Shown here: positions 16,004 to 25,190 of the stretch, piece by piece | Position numbering within the stretch: position 1 is the first letter of the stretch | Layout of the letters: each line of letters begins with the position of its first letter | Assembly (NCBI GenBank): GCA_034932745.1 | Contig: JAYFOJ010000003.1 | Location: forward strand, 62,001-126,000 | Direction of reading: 5' to 3' | Length of the DNA: 64,000 bases | Source: JBAYST01 sp034932745 | Lineage (GTDB): Bacteria > Bacillota_I > Bacilli_A > RFN20 > CAG-826 | Made by a program: the position numbers and the translations under genes | Notes under the pieces: model-generated | Told to the model about the DNA's origin: nothing | What the model saw: the letters and a program-made list of their open reading frames with translations, nothing else | Database searches by the model: none

Positions 16004-18334
16004 ATGGATAATAACGAAAAGCCACAAACATTGCAGCTCCCGCTTCTTATTACGAGGGAACTAATCCTTTTCCCAGGAAGCCCTCAAACTATCGAAGCAG
16101 GGCGACAAATCTCGATTAACGCGGTTAACGCCTCACGTTTTTCCGCTGATTCTTTGATTTTTATCACCTCGCAAATTAACCCAGAAATCGAAAACCCAAC
16201 CTTCCAAGATATCTTTCAGGTTGGGGTTTTGTGTCGTATAACGACCGCGAATGATCATGGTGATAGTGTACGTCTTAGAGTCATGCCAACGGAAAGAGTA
16301 GAATTAAATAACTTCCGCGAAATCGATGGTTACTATGTCTGCGATGGAAAAGTTCTAACATTAGAGACTGTCGAAGCAAAGAAACAAGAAGATTTGGTTC
16401 GTCTTTTAACTCAGACCATTAACTCAATGCCTGATTTAATGACGAGAATGCCAAAGAATTTACTCAATCAAATCGCTAAAACGGTGGAAGCACCAGTACT
16501 TTGCTATTCGCTTCTTTCATTTTTACAAGCGCGTCTTGATTTAAAAGCGCAAGCTCTTGAAACCAATTCGGTTGAGAAACTGGTTAACTTTACCTTAAAT
16601 GCCTTATCCGGTGAAAAGGAAAACGTCGAACTCGAAAGAAGAATTCAAGATTCCGTTCGCGAGTCGACCGAGAAGTCGCAAAAAGAGTATTTCTTACGCG
16701 AAAAAATGCGCGCGATTAAAAAGGAACTAGGCGACGAGACGCTCGACGAGCAAGACGCTGATAAGATTCTTGAGAAACTCGAAAAGAATCCTTATCCTGA
16801 ACACGTAAAAGCCAAGGTCAAATCAGAATTAAAGAAATTTGAATTAATGCCACAAGCCTCACTAGAAGCTTCGCTTATTCAAAACTATATCGAAACAATC
16901 ATGTCTGTCCCGTGGTATCAAAGAACAATCGATAATGAAGATCTCGTCAATGTCGAAAAGATTCTAGATGAAGACCACTACGGATTAGAAAAAGTGAAGA
17001 AAAGAATCGTCGAATATCTAGCGGTTAAGAAACTAACTGGTAATTTAAAGTCACCGATTCTATGTTTCTTTGGTCCACCAGGATGTGGCAAAACATCTTT
17101 AGGTAAATCAATCGCAAGAGCTTTAGGCCGAAAATTCGTTAAAGCATCTTTAGGTGGTATTAGTGATGAGGCTGAAATTCGTGGACATCGTCGTACTTAT
17201 GTCGGTTCGATGCCAGGAAGAATTATTACTGGTATGAAAAAAGCGGGTGTCACAAACCCAGTTTTCCTACTCGACGAAGTCGATAAACTCGCTTCTTCAT
17301 ATAAAGGAGATCCAAGCTCGGCCTTGCTAGAGGTTCTAGATCCAGAACAAAACACAATGTTTAACGATAATTACCTCGAAGAACCATATGATTTAAGCGA
17401 TGTTCTCTTTATTTGCACGGCGAACTATCTTGAAAATGTTCCCGCACCTTTAAGAGATCGTCTTGAATTAATCGAAGTCAATTCATATACCGAACTCGAA
17501 AAGGTCCAAATTGCAAAGATACACTTGATTCCAAAACAAATCGAGTTAAACGGTTTAAAAAAAGAACAAGTTTCTTTCCACGACGAGTCAATCACTTATA
17601 TTATCCAACATTATACGCGTGAAGCCGGCGTTAGAGATTTAGAAAGAAAAATAGCGGGCTGTCTTCGAAAAGTGGTAGTTTCGATTGTAAAAGATCCTTC
17701 AATTAAAGCAGTCGATATTACTCCTAAAAAAGTTGCCGAGTTCTTAGGAACAGAAATATTTGAAAACTCAAAAAAAGAAAAAGAACAACAAATCGGTGTT
17801 GTTACTGGCCTAGCTTACACGGAATACGGCGGAGATATCTTACCAATTGAAGTTAACTACTTCCCTGGTAAAGGTGGCCTTATTTTGACTGGTCATTTAG
17901 GCGATGTGATGAAAGAATCTGCTGCAATCGCACTAGACTATGTGCGCGCAAATGCCGCTAGATATAAAATCGATAGCGAATTATTCGCGAAAAACGATAT
18001 TCATATTCACGTTCCTGAAGGCGCAGTGCCAAAAGATGGTCCAAGTGCTGGCGTCGCCATTACAACTGCGATTATCTCTTGTTTAAGCCATACAGCGGTC
18101 GATCCTAATGTTGCGATGACAGGTGAAGTGACATTAAGAGGTAACGCTTTACCTATCGGAGGTTTAAGAGAAAAGTCTTTAGCGGCCCTAAGAAGCGGAA
18201 TTAAGACGATTATCGTCCCTGATGAAAACAAGAAATCGGTCGACGAACTTCCAAAGGAAGTTAAAGAGGCTTTGACCATTGTTTACATGAAAACTGTCGA
18301 TGATGCATTAAAGGTTGCTTTAATCGGAAAATAA
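16004..18334 (+). CDS. lon: ATP-dependent protease La (Lon)
   Basis: 776 residues, full length. N-terminal substrate-binding domain (about 10-205), coiled helical region, AAA+ module with Walker A GPPGCGKTS (about 353-361) and Walker B VFLLDEVDKL, and the C-terminal protease domain with the catalytic Ser in PKDGPSAGVA and the Lys in GGLREKSLAA. It degrades misfolded and regulatory proteins. ATG 16004 is preferred: AGGAGG at 15991-15996 is seven bases away, while an ATG at 15998 directly abuts the Shine-Dalgarno. It follows tig by 25 bases and ends one base before engB. Confidence 0.97.
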   Translation: MDNNEKPQTLQLPLLITRELILFPGSPQTIEAGRQISINAVNASRFSADSLIFITSQINPEIENPTFQDIFQVGVLCRITTANDHGDSVRLRVMPTERVELNNFREIDGYYVCDGKVLTLETVEAKKQEDLVRLLTQTINSMPDLMTRMPKNLLNQIAKTVEAPVLCYSLLSFLQARLDLKAQALETNSVEKLVNFTLNALSGEKENVELERRIQDSVRESTEKSQKEYFLREKMRAIKKELGDETLDEQDADKILEKLEKNPYPEHVKAKVKSELKKFELMPQASLEASLIQNYIETIMSVPWYQRTIDNEDLVNVEKILDEDHYGLEKVKKRIVEYLAVKKLTGNLKSPILCFFGPPGCGKTSLGKSIARALGRKFVKASLGGISDEAEIRGHRRTYVGSMPGRIITGMKKAGVTNPVFLLDEVDKLASSYKGDPSSALLEVLDPEQNTMFNDNYLEEPYDLSDVLFICTANYLENVPAPLRDRLELIEVNSYTELEKVQIAKIHLIPKQIELNGLKKEQVSFHDESITYIIQHYTREAGVRDLERKIAGCLRKVVVSIVKDPSIKAVDITPKKVAEFLGTEIFENSKKEKEQQIGVVTGLAYTEYGGDILPIEVNYFPGKGGLILTGHLGDVMKESAAIALDYVRANAARYKIDSELFAKNDIHIHVPEGAVPKDGPSAGVAITTAIISCLSHTAVDPNVAMTGEVTLRGNALPIGGLREKSLAALRSGIKTIIVPDENKKSVDELPKEVKEALTIVYMKTVDDALKVALIGK

Positions 18335-18335
18335 A

Positions 18336-18929
18336 ATGATTAATTTTCGTAACGCTAAATTTATTAAAAGTGCTCCGACATACGAAGAATCTCCAAAAGA
18401 CAACATCTTGGACGAGATTCTTATTGTCGGGCGTTCAAACGTTGGTAAGTCTTCGCTTATCAATGCTTTGTGCGATAACAAATCTCTAGCGTTTACTTCT
18501 TCAAAGCCTGGACATACAAAATTACTTAATTTCTTCAATATCGACAAAAGGTTCTATCTAGTCGATGCCCCTGGATATGGATATTCCATTTCTAGTCGTA
18601 GCGAAATTGTCGATTTTCAGAAGTTGATGGATGGATATTTCTCTACATCCAAGAAATTAAAAGGAGTCGTTTTCCTACTAGACTCTCGTCGCGAAGTTAA
18701 TCACGATGATGTTCTTCTTTATAATTTCTTCATCGAGCACGACATTCCATTTATTTTAGTTTTAACTAAGTGCGATAAGATAAATCAGAAAGAAAAAGCG
18801 AAGATTACATCGCATCTAAAAGAAATTGGAATGGTGGAGAGCATCAAAGAAACCATACTAGTTTCAATTAACGATAAAATCGCGGTTAATAAACTAAAAT
18901 CTGCGATTGAAAAAGTTCTAGCTAACTAA
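18336..18929 (+). CDS. engB: Ribosome biogenesis GTP-binding protein EngB/YsxC
   Basis: 197 residues. G1 GRSNVGKSSLI, G2/G3 KPGHTKLLNFF and DAPGYGYS, G4 TKCDKI and G5 near VSINDK are all present, as in the EngB/YsxC family that assists assembly of the 50S subunit. It begins one base after the lon stop, with only a weak GGA upstream, so it depends on translation from lon. The order lon-engB is shared with Bacillus. An intrinsic terminator follows immediately. Confidence 0.96.
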   Translation: MINFRNAKFIKSAPTYEESPKDNILDEILIVGRSNVGKSSLINALCDNKSLAFTSSKPGHTKLLNFFNIDKRFYLVDAPGYGYSISSRSEIVDFQKLMDGYFSTSKKLKGVVFLLDSRREVNHDDVLLYNFFIEHDIPFILVLTKCDKINQKEKAKITSHLKEIGMVESIKETILVSINDKIAVNKLKSAIEKVLAN

Positions 18930-18950
18930 CTCGAGAAATCGAGTTTTTTA
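18928..18950 (+). terminator. Intrinsic terminator after engB
   Basis: AACTCGA-GAAA-TCGAGTT, a perfect 7-bp stem with a GNRA loop, followed by a T tract. Its stem begins in the stop codon of engB. Confidence 0.88.
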
Positions 18951-18974
18951 TTTTCCTTTAATTAGTAAGAAGTA

Positions 18975-19002
18975 TTGAATTAGGAATCTTAATTGATATA
19001 AT
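18975..19002 (+). promoter_or_regulatory. Promoter of the valS T-box transcript
   Basis: TTGAAT at 18975-18980 and an extended -10 (TGA-TATAAT) ending at 19002 with a 16-bp spacer. Predicted start about 19009. Confidence 0.7.
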
Positions 19003-19008
19003 TAAACT

Positions 19009-19222
19009 ATCCTTTAAGCAAAAAGGAGTAATTAAATCCCTTCTTAATAGAGAGTCCCTGATGGTGGAAACGGGTCAAGAACATTTAATGAAGTCGTTTT
19101 GTTAGGATCAATTAATCATTGCGTATATCGGCGTTAACGATTTCAAGAGCGTTATTCTAATAATAACGAATTAAGGTGGTACCGCGTTTAACGACGTCCT
19201 TTATGTTTAAAGGGCGTTTTTT
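19009..19222 (+). promoter_or_regulatory. T-box riboswitch upstream of valS
   Basis: The leader contains AGAGAG (around 19050), the conserved T-box sequence GGTGGTACCGCG at 19175-19186 which pairs with the acceptor end of uncharged tRNA, and a terminator (ACGTCCTTTA / TAAAGGGCGT plus T tract, 19193-19222) that competes with it. A GTC at 19093-19095, after GAA on the 3' side of stem I, is a likely valine specifier codon, in keeping with valS downstream. Uncharged tRNA-Val would therefore permit readthrough. Confidence 0.93.
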
Positions 19223-19238
19223 ATTGGAGGAAAGTGCT

Positions 19239-21836
19239 ATGTTAGAAAAAAGATATAACCCACTAGAGGTTGAAAAAGGTAAGTACGAGACTTGGAAAAG
19301 CCGTGGTTACTTTCAAGCTGGAGATAAGACAAAAACTCCTTTTTCAATGGTTATTCCTCCGCCAAATGTCACTGGTAAACTCCATTTAGGACATGCCTGG
19401 GATACGACGATTCAAGATATTATTGCCCGCTATAAAAAGGCAAAAGGTTTCGACGTGCTATGGCTTCCAGGAATGGATCACGCTGGAATTGCAACCCAAG
19501 CTAAAGTAATGGAGCAATTAAGAAAAAGTGGTGTCGATGTCAATAAATTAACAAGAGAAGAGTTTTTAAAGAAAGCCTGGGAATGGAAGGATGTATACGC
19601 TAAAACGATCCACGAACAATGGGCGACTTTAGGATTGTCTTTAGATTATTCACGCGAAAGGTTTACTCTCGATGAAGGTCTTAATAAGGCGGTCCGCAAA
19701 GTTTTCGTTTCTTTATATCAAAAAGGTTTAATTTATCAAGGCGAAAGAATCATTAACTGGGATCCAGTACAAATGACCGCCTTATCAAACATCGAAGTTA
19801 TTCATAGCAATGATAAAGGAGAATTTTTCTACTTCAGATATCCAGTAGTCGGCACTAGTGAAGCGCTAATTGTCGCGACTACTCGTCCTGAAACAATGTT
19901 CGGAGATGTTTGCTTAGTCGTTAATCCAAAAGATAAGAGATATCAAAAATACATTGGAAAAGAAGTAATCAATCCTGCGAACAATGAAAAACTCCCAATT
20001 ATTGCTGACGAATATGTCGATTTAGCCTTTGGTACCGGAGTGATGAAGTGTACTCCTGCCCACGACCCTAATGACTTTGTCATTGGCGAAAAATATGGCT
20101 TGCCAAAGATTATCTGTATGAACAAAAATGCCACGATGAACGAAAAGTGTGGCAAGTATAATGGTCTCGATCGTTTTGAATGCCGCAAGAGATTAGTAGA
20201 AGATATCAAATCGGCCGGAAACCTCGTCAAGATCGAGAAGATTGTTCACCCAGTCGGACATTCTGAAAGAAGCAACGCTATAGTTGAACCAATGTTATCG
20301 AAACAATGGTTCGTTAAAATGTCTCCATTAGCGGCTAAAACATTAAAGAATCAAAAGACAAAGAACAAGGTTGAGTTTATTCCTGCAAGATTTGAAAAAG
20401 TCTTAGTAAGATGGATGGAAAATGTCGAAGATTGGTGTATTTCTCGTCAATTGTGGTGGGGACATAGAATTCCAGCGTATTACAATAAAATAACTGGCGA
20501 AGTTTTAGTAAGTGAAGAAGCACCAAAAGATATGAAGAACTGGGAACAAGATAGCGATGTCTTAGACACATGGTTCTCATCTGGTTTATGGCCATTTAGT
20601 TCACTTGGTTGGCCAGAAGAAACCGAAGACTTCAAACGCTATTTCCCAACCGATGCCTTAAGCACTGGTTACGACATCATTTTCTTCTGGGTTTCAAGAA
20701 TGATTTTCCAAGCTTTAGAGAATACGAAAGAAATACCATTCAAAACCGTTACCATTCATGGTCTAGTAAGAGATCAAAAGGGTAAGAAGATGTCTAAATC
20801 TCTTGGCAATGGTGTCGATCCAATTGAAGTTATTAATAAATATGGCGCAGATGCACTTCGATATTTCTTAACGACGAATTCGACTCCAGGGCAAGATATG
20901 AGATATATCGAAGAAAAGGTCGAATCAAGCGCTAATTATTTAAATAAGATTTGGAATGCCGCTCGTTACATTTTGGGAATAATTCCTAGTGATTTTGATG
21001 AAAAACCACTAGTGGTAAATGAACTCCTTCCACTTGATAAATGGATTATTAGTCGCCTAGAAAAAACAATCAAGAGCGTCACTAATAATATGGAGAAGTA
21101 TGATTTCAACGCAGCTTCTTCTCATCTATATAATTTTGTTTACGACGACTTCTGCTCGCAATACCTCGAAATGAGCAAGGTGACCTTGTCGTCAAATGAT
21201 CAAAATGCAATTGCTAATACATATCAAGTTTTGATGAAATGTCTAAAAGACATCGTACTAATGATATATCCATACACTCCGTTCATTGCCGAGGAATTAT
21301 ATCTCAATTTCCCAAATCATCTCGAATCGATTGTTCTAGAACCATATCCAGTGTTTAATAAAAAACTAATCGATAGTAAAGATGACGATAAGGTTAATCT
21401 ACTTCTCGACTATATAAAAGCGGTTCGCAATTACAAAATCGAGAACAAGATGGCGCCTAATGCTTCGGTCGACTTGATGATTAAATCGACGGTCGGCTAT
21501 TTTGAAGGCTTCAACAGTTATTTATCTCGATTTGCATTCGCTAAACATATCAAAGTATCGGAAACCGATATCTCAAAGCATAAAGGTGAATTCATCTTGT
21601 GCAATAATGGCGAATTATTAATCGAGTTAGACACTAATAGTGAAGATTTAATCAAGAAGATTAACGATTCAATTAAATTAGAAGAAAGCGAGATTGAAAG
21701 AGCAAAAAAGATGCTTTCAAACCCATCGTTTGTTGCAAAAGCACCAAAAGAGAAAATTGATCTCGAAAAAGAAAAACTTCAAAAACACGAAGAAAGTTTA
21801 AGATTGTTAATCTCGAAAAAAGAAAAATTGCAGTAA
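19239..21836 (+). CDS. valS: Valyl-tRNA synthetase
   Basis: 865 residues, normal size. PNVTGKLHLGHAWD contains the HIGH motif, KKMSKSLGNG the KMSKS motif; the editing (CP1) domain lies between, including TTRPETMFGD, the anticodon-binding domain follows, and the last about 65 residues form the C-terminal coiled coil found in bacterial ValRS. It charges tRNA-Val and edits Thr-tRNA-Val. ATG 19239 has TTGGAGG upstream; an earlier in-frame ATG at 19176 is inside the T-box. Expression is controlled by the T-box. Confidence 0.98.
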   Translation: MLEKRYNPLEVEKGKYETWKSRGYFQAGDKTKTPFSMVIPPPNVTGKLHLGHAWDTTIQDIIARYKKAKGFDVLWLPGMDHAGIATQAKVMEQLRKSGVDVNKLTREEFLKKAWEWKDVYAKTIHEQWATLGLSLDYSRERFTLDEGLNKAVRKVFVSLYQKGLIYQGERIINWDPVQMTALSNIEVIHSNDKGEFFYFRYPVVGTSEALIVATTRPETMFGDVCLVVNPKDKRYQKYIGKEVINPANNEKLPIIADEYVDLAFGTGVMKCTPAHDPNDFVIGEKYGLPKIICMNKNATMNEKCGKYNGLDRFECRKRLVEDIKSAGNLVKIEKIVHPVGHSERSNAIVEPMLSKQWFVKMSPLAAKTLKNQKTKNKVEFIPARFEKVLVRWMENVEDWCISRQLWWGHRIPAYYNKITGEVLVSEEAPKDMKNWEQDSDVLDTWFSSGLWPFSSLGWPEETEDFKRYFPTDALSTGYDIIFFWVSRMIFQALENTKEIPFKTVTIHGLVRDQKGKKMSKSLGNGVDPIEVINKYGADALRYFLTTNSTPGQDMRYIEEKVESSANYLNKIWNAARYILGIIPSDFDEKPLVVNELLPLDKWIISRLEKTIKSVTNNMEKYDFNAASSHLYNFVYDDFCSQYLEMSKVTLSSNDQNAIANTYQVLMKCLKDIVLMIYPYTPFIAEELYLNFPNHLESIVLEPYPVFNKKLIDSKDDDKVNLLLDYIKAVRNYKIENKMAPNASVDLMIKSTVGYFEGFNSYLSRFAFAKHIKVSETDISKHKGEFILCNNGELLIELDTNSEDLIKKINDSIKLEESEIERAKKMLSNPSFVAKAPKEKIDLEKEKLQKHEESLRLLISKKEKLQ

Positions 21837-21851
21837 TATTAGCACGACCAA

Positions 21852-21885
21852 GAAAAGCCTCTTACTTGTAGTAGGAGGTTTTTAT
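21852..21885 (+). terminator. Terminator after valS containing a Shine-Dalgarno
   Basis: AGCCTCTTAC / GTAGGAGGTT form a 10-bp stem (two G-U pairs) with a short loop and a T tract. The 3' arm contains AGGAGG (21873-21878), nine bases before the ATG of the micropeptide gene, so the same bases serve as terminator stem and ribosome binding site. Confidence 0.8.
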
Positions 21886-21887
21886 TT

Positions 21888-22067
21888 ATGATTAAAAGCA
21901 TGAGCGTCGAAGAATTATCTAATCAATACGTTGGAGCGGCGATAACCCTAACGACCGTAATGGCTGTATTGGCCGTCGCTATCGCAGCAGTTGTGGTCTA
22001 TAAGTTGTTCTTGTCAAATAAAGGAACTGCGGTTATTCCTGGCGGTTGGAAATTTACTTGGAACTAA
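21888..22067 (+). CDS. 59-residue single-helix micropeptide ending in GGWKFTWN
   Basis: Begins MIKSMSVEELSNQYVGAA; has a hydrophobic helix at about 17-43; and ends with the polar GTAVIPGGWKFTWN. A perfect AGGAGG at nine bases spacing supports translation, and the reading frame ends four bases before radC. The Pro-Gly-Gly-aromatic tail after a membrane helix looks like a small exported or membrane-anchored peptide, perhaps a bacteriocin-like or signalling precursor, but this is a guess; I do not recognise the family with certainty. The Shine-Dalgarno lies in the valS terminator stem, so translation may be limited when the hairpin forms. Confidence 0.75.
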   Translation: MIKSMSVEELSNQYVGAAITLTTVMAVLAVAIAAVVVYKLFLSNKGTAVIPGGWKFTWN

Positions 22068-22070
22068 ACA

Positions 22071-22751
22071 ATGTCAAGAATCAAAGATTTGCCATCTTAT
22101 GAGCGTCCTAGAGAAAAAGCACAAAGACACGGAATCTATAAATTGTCAGATGCCGAATTATTAGCGGTTATTATCGGTAGTGGAACCAAAGGTTTTTCAG
22201 CTCTAGAAATTGCTCAACAAATCATTGGAGATAATAATGGCTTACACGAAGCCTCAAGGATTGACTTAGAAGAATACCAAAAGTACAAAGGAGTATCTTC
22301 AATTGTTTCGACAAAGATAGCGGCAGTGTTTGAACTTGCAAAACGCGTGAATCTTGCTAATATCTATAACGCTGAAAATAGCAAGGAAGTTCAAGAATTT
22401 CTCGTAGAGAAATACAAAATAGAAATTGCAAATTTAGAGCAAGAAGTATTAATAATTGTTTTTCTAAATAAAAAGAAACAAGTCATAAAAGAAAAGAAAC
22501 TATACATGGGGACGAAAAATGGTTCGCCGATTTCGACAAGAGAAGTAGTAAAGGAATTACTTATTTCTAACGCATCATTTTTCTACTTAATACATAATCA
22601 TCCTAATGGTACGCCTTTTCCTTCAGATGAAGACGTTAAAGCAACAATCGAAATCATTAAAAAGACGAGAGAAATCGAAATTGAGATGATCGATCATTTA
22701 ATCATTTCAAAGGAGTTCTGTTATTCATTTAAAGAAACTCGGTGCATTTAG
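22071..22751 (+). CDS. radC: RadC family JAB-domain protein
   Basis: 226 residues, full length. N-terminal helix-hairpin-helix part (LSDAELLAVIIGSGTKG) and a C-terminal JAB/MPN domain with the metal motif HNHPNG-x7-D (about 180-194), typical of RadC/UPF0758. Despite the name, a role in DNA repair is not established; in streptococci it is a late competence gene. No Shine-Dalgarno is visible at the start and the gene begins three bases after the micropeptide stop, so its translation probably depends on reinitiation from that gene. Confidence 0.93.
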   Translation: MSRIKDLPSYERPREKAQRHGIYKLSDAELLAVIIGSGTKGFSALEIAQQIIGDNNGLHEASRIDLEEYQKYKGVSSIVSTKIAAVFELAKRVNLANIYNAENSKEVQEFLVEKYKIEIANLEQEVLIIVFLNKKKQVIKEKKLYMGTKNGSPISTREVVKELLISNASFFYLIHNHPNGTPFPSDEDVKATIEIIKKTREIEIEMIDHLIISKEFCYSFKETRCI

Positions 22752-22775
22752 CCGCAAAAACTACCAATTAATTTA

Positions 22776-22804
22776 TTGACTATTAATTATAACTTTGTTA
22801 TATT
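22776..22804 (+). promoter_or_regulatory. Promoter of the rplU operon
   Basis: TTGACT at 22776-22781 and TATATT at 22799-22804, 17-bp spacer, with TG one base before the -10 (extended). Predicted start about 22811. Confidence 0.8.
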
Positions 22805-22810
22805 ACATGC

Positions 22811-22909
22811 GTTGTCGTCTCACTAGCTACAACCGCATAGGAAAGGTTTCAAAACTTATCAAAGTACCTCGATAGCGAGTCCTAAGTGAAATTATAAGGG
22901 AGGGACATT
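22811..22909 (+). promoter_or_regulatory. Putative L21 leader RNA (autoregulation)
   Basis: A leader of about 100 nt before rplU with conserved-looking elements GTTGTCGTCTCACTAGCTAC and CCGCATAGGAAAGGTTT and a paired ACTCGCTATCGAGGT-like region (22867-22882). Position before rplU-prp-rpmA matches the L21 leader of Bacillota, where L21 is thought to bind its own mRNA. Assignment is by position and length; a covariance search is needed. Confidence 0.6.
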
Positions 22910-23218
22910 ATGTACGCAATCATCGAAACTGGTGGAAAACAAATCCGCGTCGAAGTCGGTCAAAAGATTTATATCGAAAAGATCGAAGCCGAAGCCGGAG
23001 CTGTTCACACTTTCGACAAAGTTCTCTTAATCGGAGACAAAAAAGTAAATACTGGTAAACCATTTATTGCTGGAGCCACAGTTACTGCTAAAGTCGAAAA
23101 ACAGGGCTTATCTAGAAAACTTATCGTTTTCAAGTATAAAGCGAAGACCAATGAACGCAAGACTATTGGTCATCGTCAGCCATATACCTGTCTCATTATC
23201 GAAGCTATCAACGCTTAA
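22910..23218 (+). CDS. rplU: 50S ribosomal protein L21
   Basis: 102 residues, standard length, starting [18 protein letters not shown] and ending in the conserved basic part ([23 protein letters not shown]) that binds 23S rRNA domain I near L20. GGGAGGG precedes the ATG. First gene of the rplU-prp-rpmA operon conserved in Bacillota. Confidence 0.98.
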   Translation: MYAIIETGGKQIRVEVGQKIYIEKIEAEAGAVHTFDKVLLIGDKKVNTGKPFIAGATVTAKVEKQGLSRKLIVFKYKAKTNERKTIGHRQPYTCLIIEAINA

Positions 23219-23223
23219 TAGTT

Positions 23224-23529
23224 ATGATTAATGTGTTAGTCGTTGGAAAAGGTTCTGAATTCTCGTCACTAGAGGTCAAAGGACACGCTAATAGTGCTCC
23301 GATGGGACATGATCTCGTGTGCGCTGCTGTTTCAGCAGTAATTACCGGAGGATTCAATTCTTTAGAAAATAAAAAGGACTTCTCGTTTAAGTTAAACGAT
23401 GGCGACGCCTTTTTAAAAAGTGAGAACCCAGTATCCAAACACGACGAAGTTGTTGTAGAAACAATCATCACATCATTAATGACAATCGCTGAAACAAATC
23501 ACGAATTCATCAAGATTAAATTCATGTAG
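23224..23529 (+). CDS. prp: Prp, cysteine protease that processes L27
   Basis: 101 residues of the YsxB/Prp family. [22 protein letters not shown] contains the catalytic His and Cys (GHA ... DLVCAAVS). In Staphylococcus and Bacillus it removes the N-terminal extension of L27, which is required for ribosome function. Position between rplU and rpmA is diagnostic, and the L27 here carries the matching extension. It starts five bases after the rplU stop. Confidence 0.95.
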   Translation: MINVLVVGKGSEFSSLEVKGHANSAPMGHDLVCAAVSAVITGGFNSLENKKDFSFKLNDGDAFLKSENPVSKHDEVVVETIITSLMTIAETNHEFIKIKFM

Positions 23530-23546
23530 AAAGGATATTCATCGCT

Positions 23547-23834
23547 ATGATGTTTAAATTAAATCTCCAATTATTTGCGAGTAAAAAGGGCGTTGGCTCA
23601 ACTAAAAACGGCCGTGACTCTGAATCCAAACGTTTAGGCGCGAAAAAAGGTGATGGCCAAACGGTCAAAGCCGGAAATATTATCTACCGTCAAAGAGGCA
23701 CAAAGATTTATCCAGGTGTCAATACTAAAAAAGGCGGAGATGACACGATTTTTGCGACAAAGAGTGGCATCGTAAAATACGAGAGAGTTGGCAAAACTAG
23801 AACTCGCGTTAGTGTTTACGAAGAAACCAAATAA
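23547..23834 (+). CDS. rpmA: 50S ribosomal protein L27 with cleavable N-terminal extension
   Basis: 95 residues. The N-terminus [10 protein letters not shown] is followed by [15 protein letters not shown], the mature start of L27. The extension with its LQLF-A site is the Prp cleavage signal known from Bacillota. Mature L27 reaches the peptidyl transferase centre, so uncut extension would block it. AAAGGA precedes the start; the first or second Met could initiate. A terminator follows. Confidence 0.97.
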   Translation: MMFKLNLQLFASKKGVGSTKNGRDSESKRLGAKKGDGQTVKAGNIIYRQRGTKIYPGVNTKKGGDDTIFATKSGIVKYERVGKTRTRVSVYEETK

Positions 23835-23846
23835 GTAACAATAATC

Positions 23847-23876
23847 AAAAGACCACATGACTTTGTGGTCTTTTTT
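23847..23876 (+). terminator. Intrinsic terminator after rpmA
   Basis: AAAAGACCACA / TGTGGTCTTTT stem with a 6-base loop and T tract. Confidence 0.9.
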
Positions 23877-23914
23877 GATACATTTTTGTATAATGTTTAA
23901 AAAGGACTTAAACT

Positions 23915-25186
23915 ATGTTTATCGACCAAGCAAAAATTGAAGTAAGATCTGGAAAGGGTGGCGATGGTGCCATTGCTTTTCTTCGTGAAAAATATGTTCC
24001 ATTTGGAGGACCTGCCGGCGGAAATGGTGGACGTGGCTCCTCTATTTATTTAAGAGCCAATAAAGCCGTTAATACGCTAATTAACTTTCGACATTCAAGA
24101 ACCTTCATCGCTCCAGAAGGCGAAAAGGGTGGCATTAAAAATCAATATGGTCGTTCAATGGACGATTTAATTGTCGATGTTCCTGTTGGCACAGTTGTTT
24201 TTGAAGAGCCAGAGCATCGTTTTTTGGGCGATTTAAATGAAGATGGGAAGTTGCTTCTCGTCGCTAAAGGTGGACGTGGAGGACGAGGAAATACTTGTTT
24301 TAAGTCTCCAACCAACCGCGCTCCTAAGATTGCTGAAAATGGAGAGCCAGGACAAATCAAGAAACTCACTTTAGAGTTGAAACTTTTAGCTGATGTTGGC
24401 GTAGTAGGATTCCCAAGCGTTGGTAAATCCACTCTTCTTAGCGTCGTTAGCGCAGCACGTCCAGAGATAGCCGATTATCCATTTACGACCATTGTTCCTA
24501 ATCTAGGTGTCGTTTCTTCAAAGGATGGAAGATCATTTGTAATGGCAGATTTACCAGGACTAATCGAAGGTGCACATTTAGGTAAAGGATTAGGTTTAAC
24601 CTTCCTAAGACATATCGAAAGATGTCGCGTTATCGTTCACGTCATTTCGATGGATGGTGAACGCGATCCATATAGTGATTACAAAATAATTAATGCCGAA
24701 CTTAAATTCTACGGATTTGGTTTGTCAAAAAGACCAGTTGTAATCGTTGCTAGTAAAATGGATGAAGATGGCGCTAACGAAAGACTTGAAGCCTTTAAAG
24801 CAAAGATCAAAAAACCAGTCATCGGAATCTCGGCGTTGACCGGTGAAGGAATCGATAAACTGGTGTATAAATGCGCTGATTTACTCGATAAGACACCACA
24901 ATTCCCACTTTACGATGAAAATAGTAATGATACTGGTGTTAAAGTCTATACAGTAGAAAACGAAAAAGGATTCGTTATTAATAGATTAGATGCTCATACT
25001 TTTGTCATCACGGGTGAAAAGATTGAAAAATTCTATAAAATGACTAATACGACAACGGATGAGGGAATGATGAAGTTAATAACTCATCTTCGCGTAATTG
25101 GAATCGACGATGAACTCGCAAAAATCGGAGCTCAAGATGGAGACACAATAAAATTGTGCGACTTCGAATTTGAGTATGTCGAGTAA
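23915..25186 (+). CDS. obgE: Obg GTPase (ObgE/CgtA)
   Basis: 423 residues: N-terminal Gly-rich Obg fold (about 1-158; GGPAGGNGGRGSSI, KGGRGGRGN), G domain with G1 GFPSVGKSTLLS, G3 DLPGLIEGA and G4 ASKMD, then the C-terminal OCT domain (about 345-423) found in Bacillota Obg. It acts in 50S assembly and stress signalling and can bind ppGpp. A TATAAT (23889-23894) lies 20 bases upstream and AAGGA just before the ATG. Order rpmA-obgE matches Bacillus. Confidence 0.97.
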   Translation: MFIDQAKIEVRSGKGGDGAIAFLREKYVPFGGPAGGNGGRGSSIYLRANKAVNTLINFRHSRTFIAPEGEKGGIKNQYGRSMDDLIVDVPVGTVVFEEPEHRFLGDLNEDGKLLLVAKGGRGGRGNTCFKSPTNRAPKIAENGEPGQIKKLTLELKLLADVGVVGFPSVGKSTLLSVVSAARPEIADYPFTTIVPNLGVVSSKDGRSFVMADLPGLIEGAHLGKGLGLTFLRHIERCRVIVHVISMDGERDPYSDYKIINAELKFYGFGLSKRPVVIVASKMDEDGANERLEAFKAKIKKPVIGISALTGEGIDKLVYKCADLLDKTPQFPLYDENSNDTGVKVYTVENEKGFVINRLDAHTFVITGEKIEKFYKMTNTTTDEGMMKLITHLRVIGIDDELAKIGAQDGDTIKLCDFEFEYVE

Positions 25187-25190
25187 CGAT

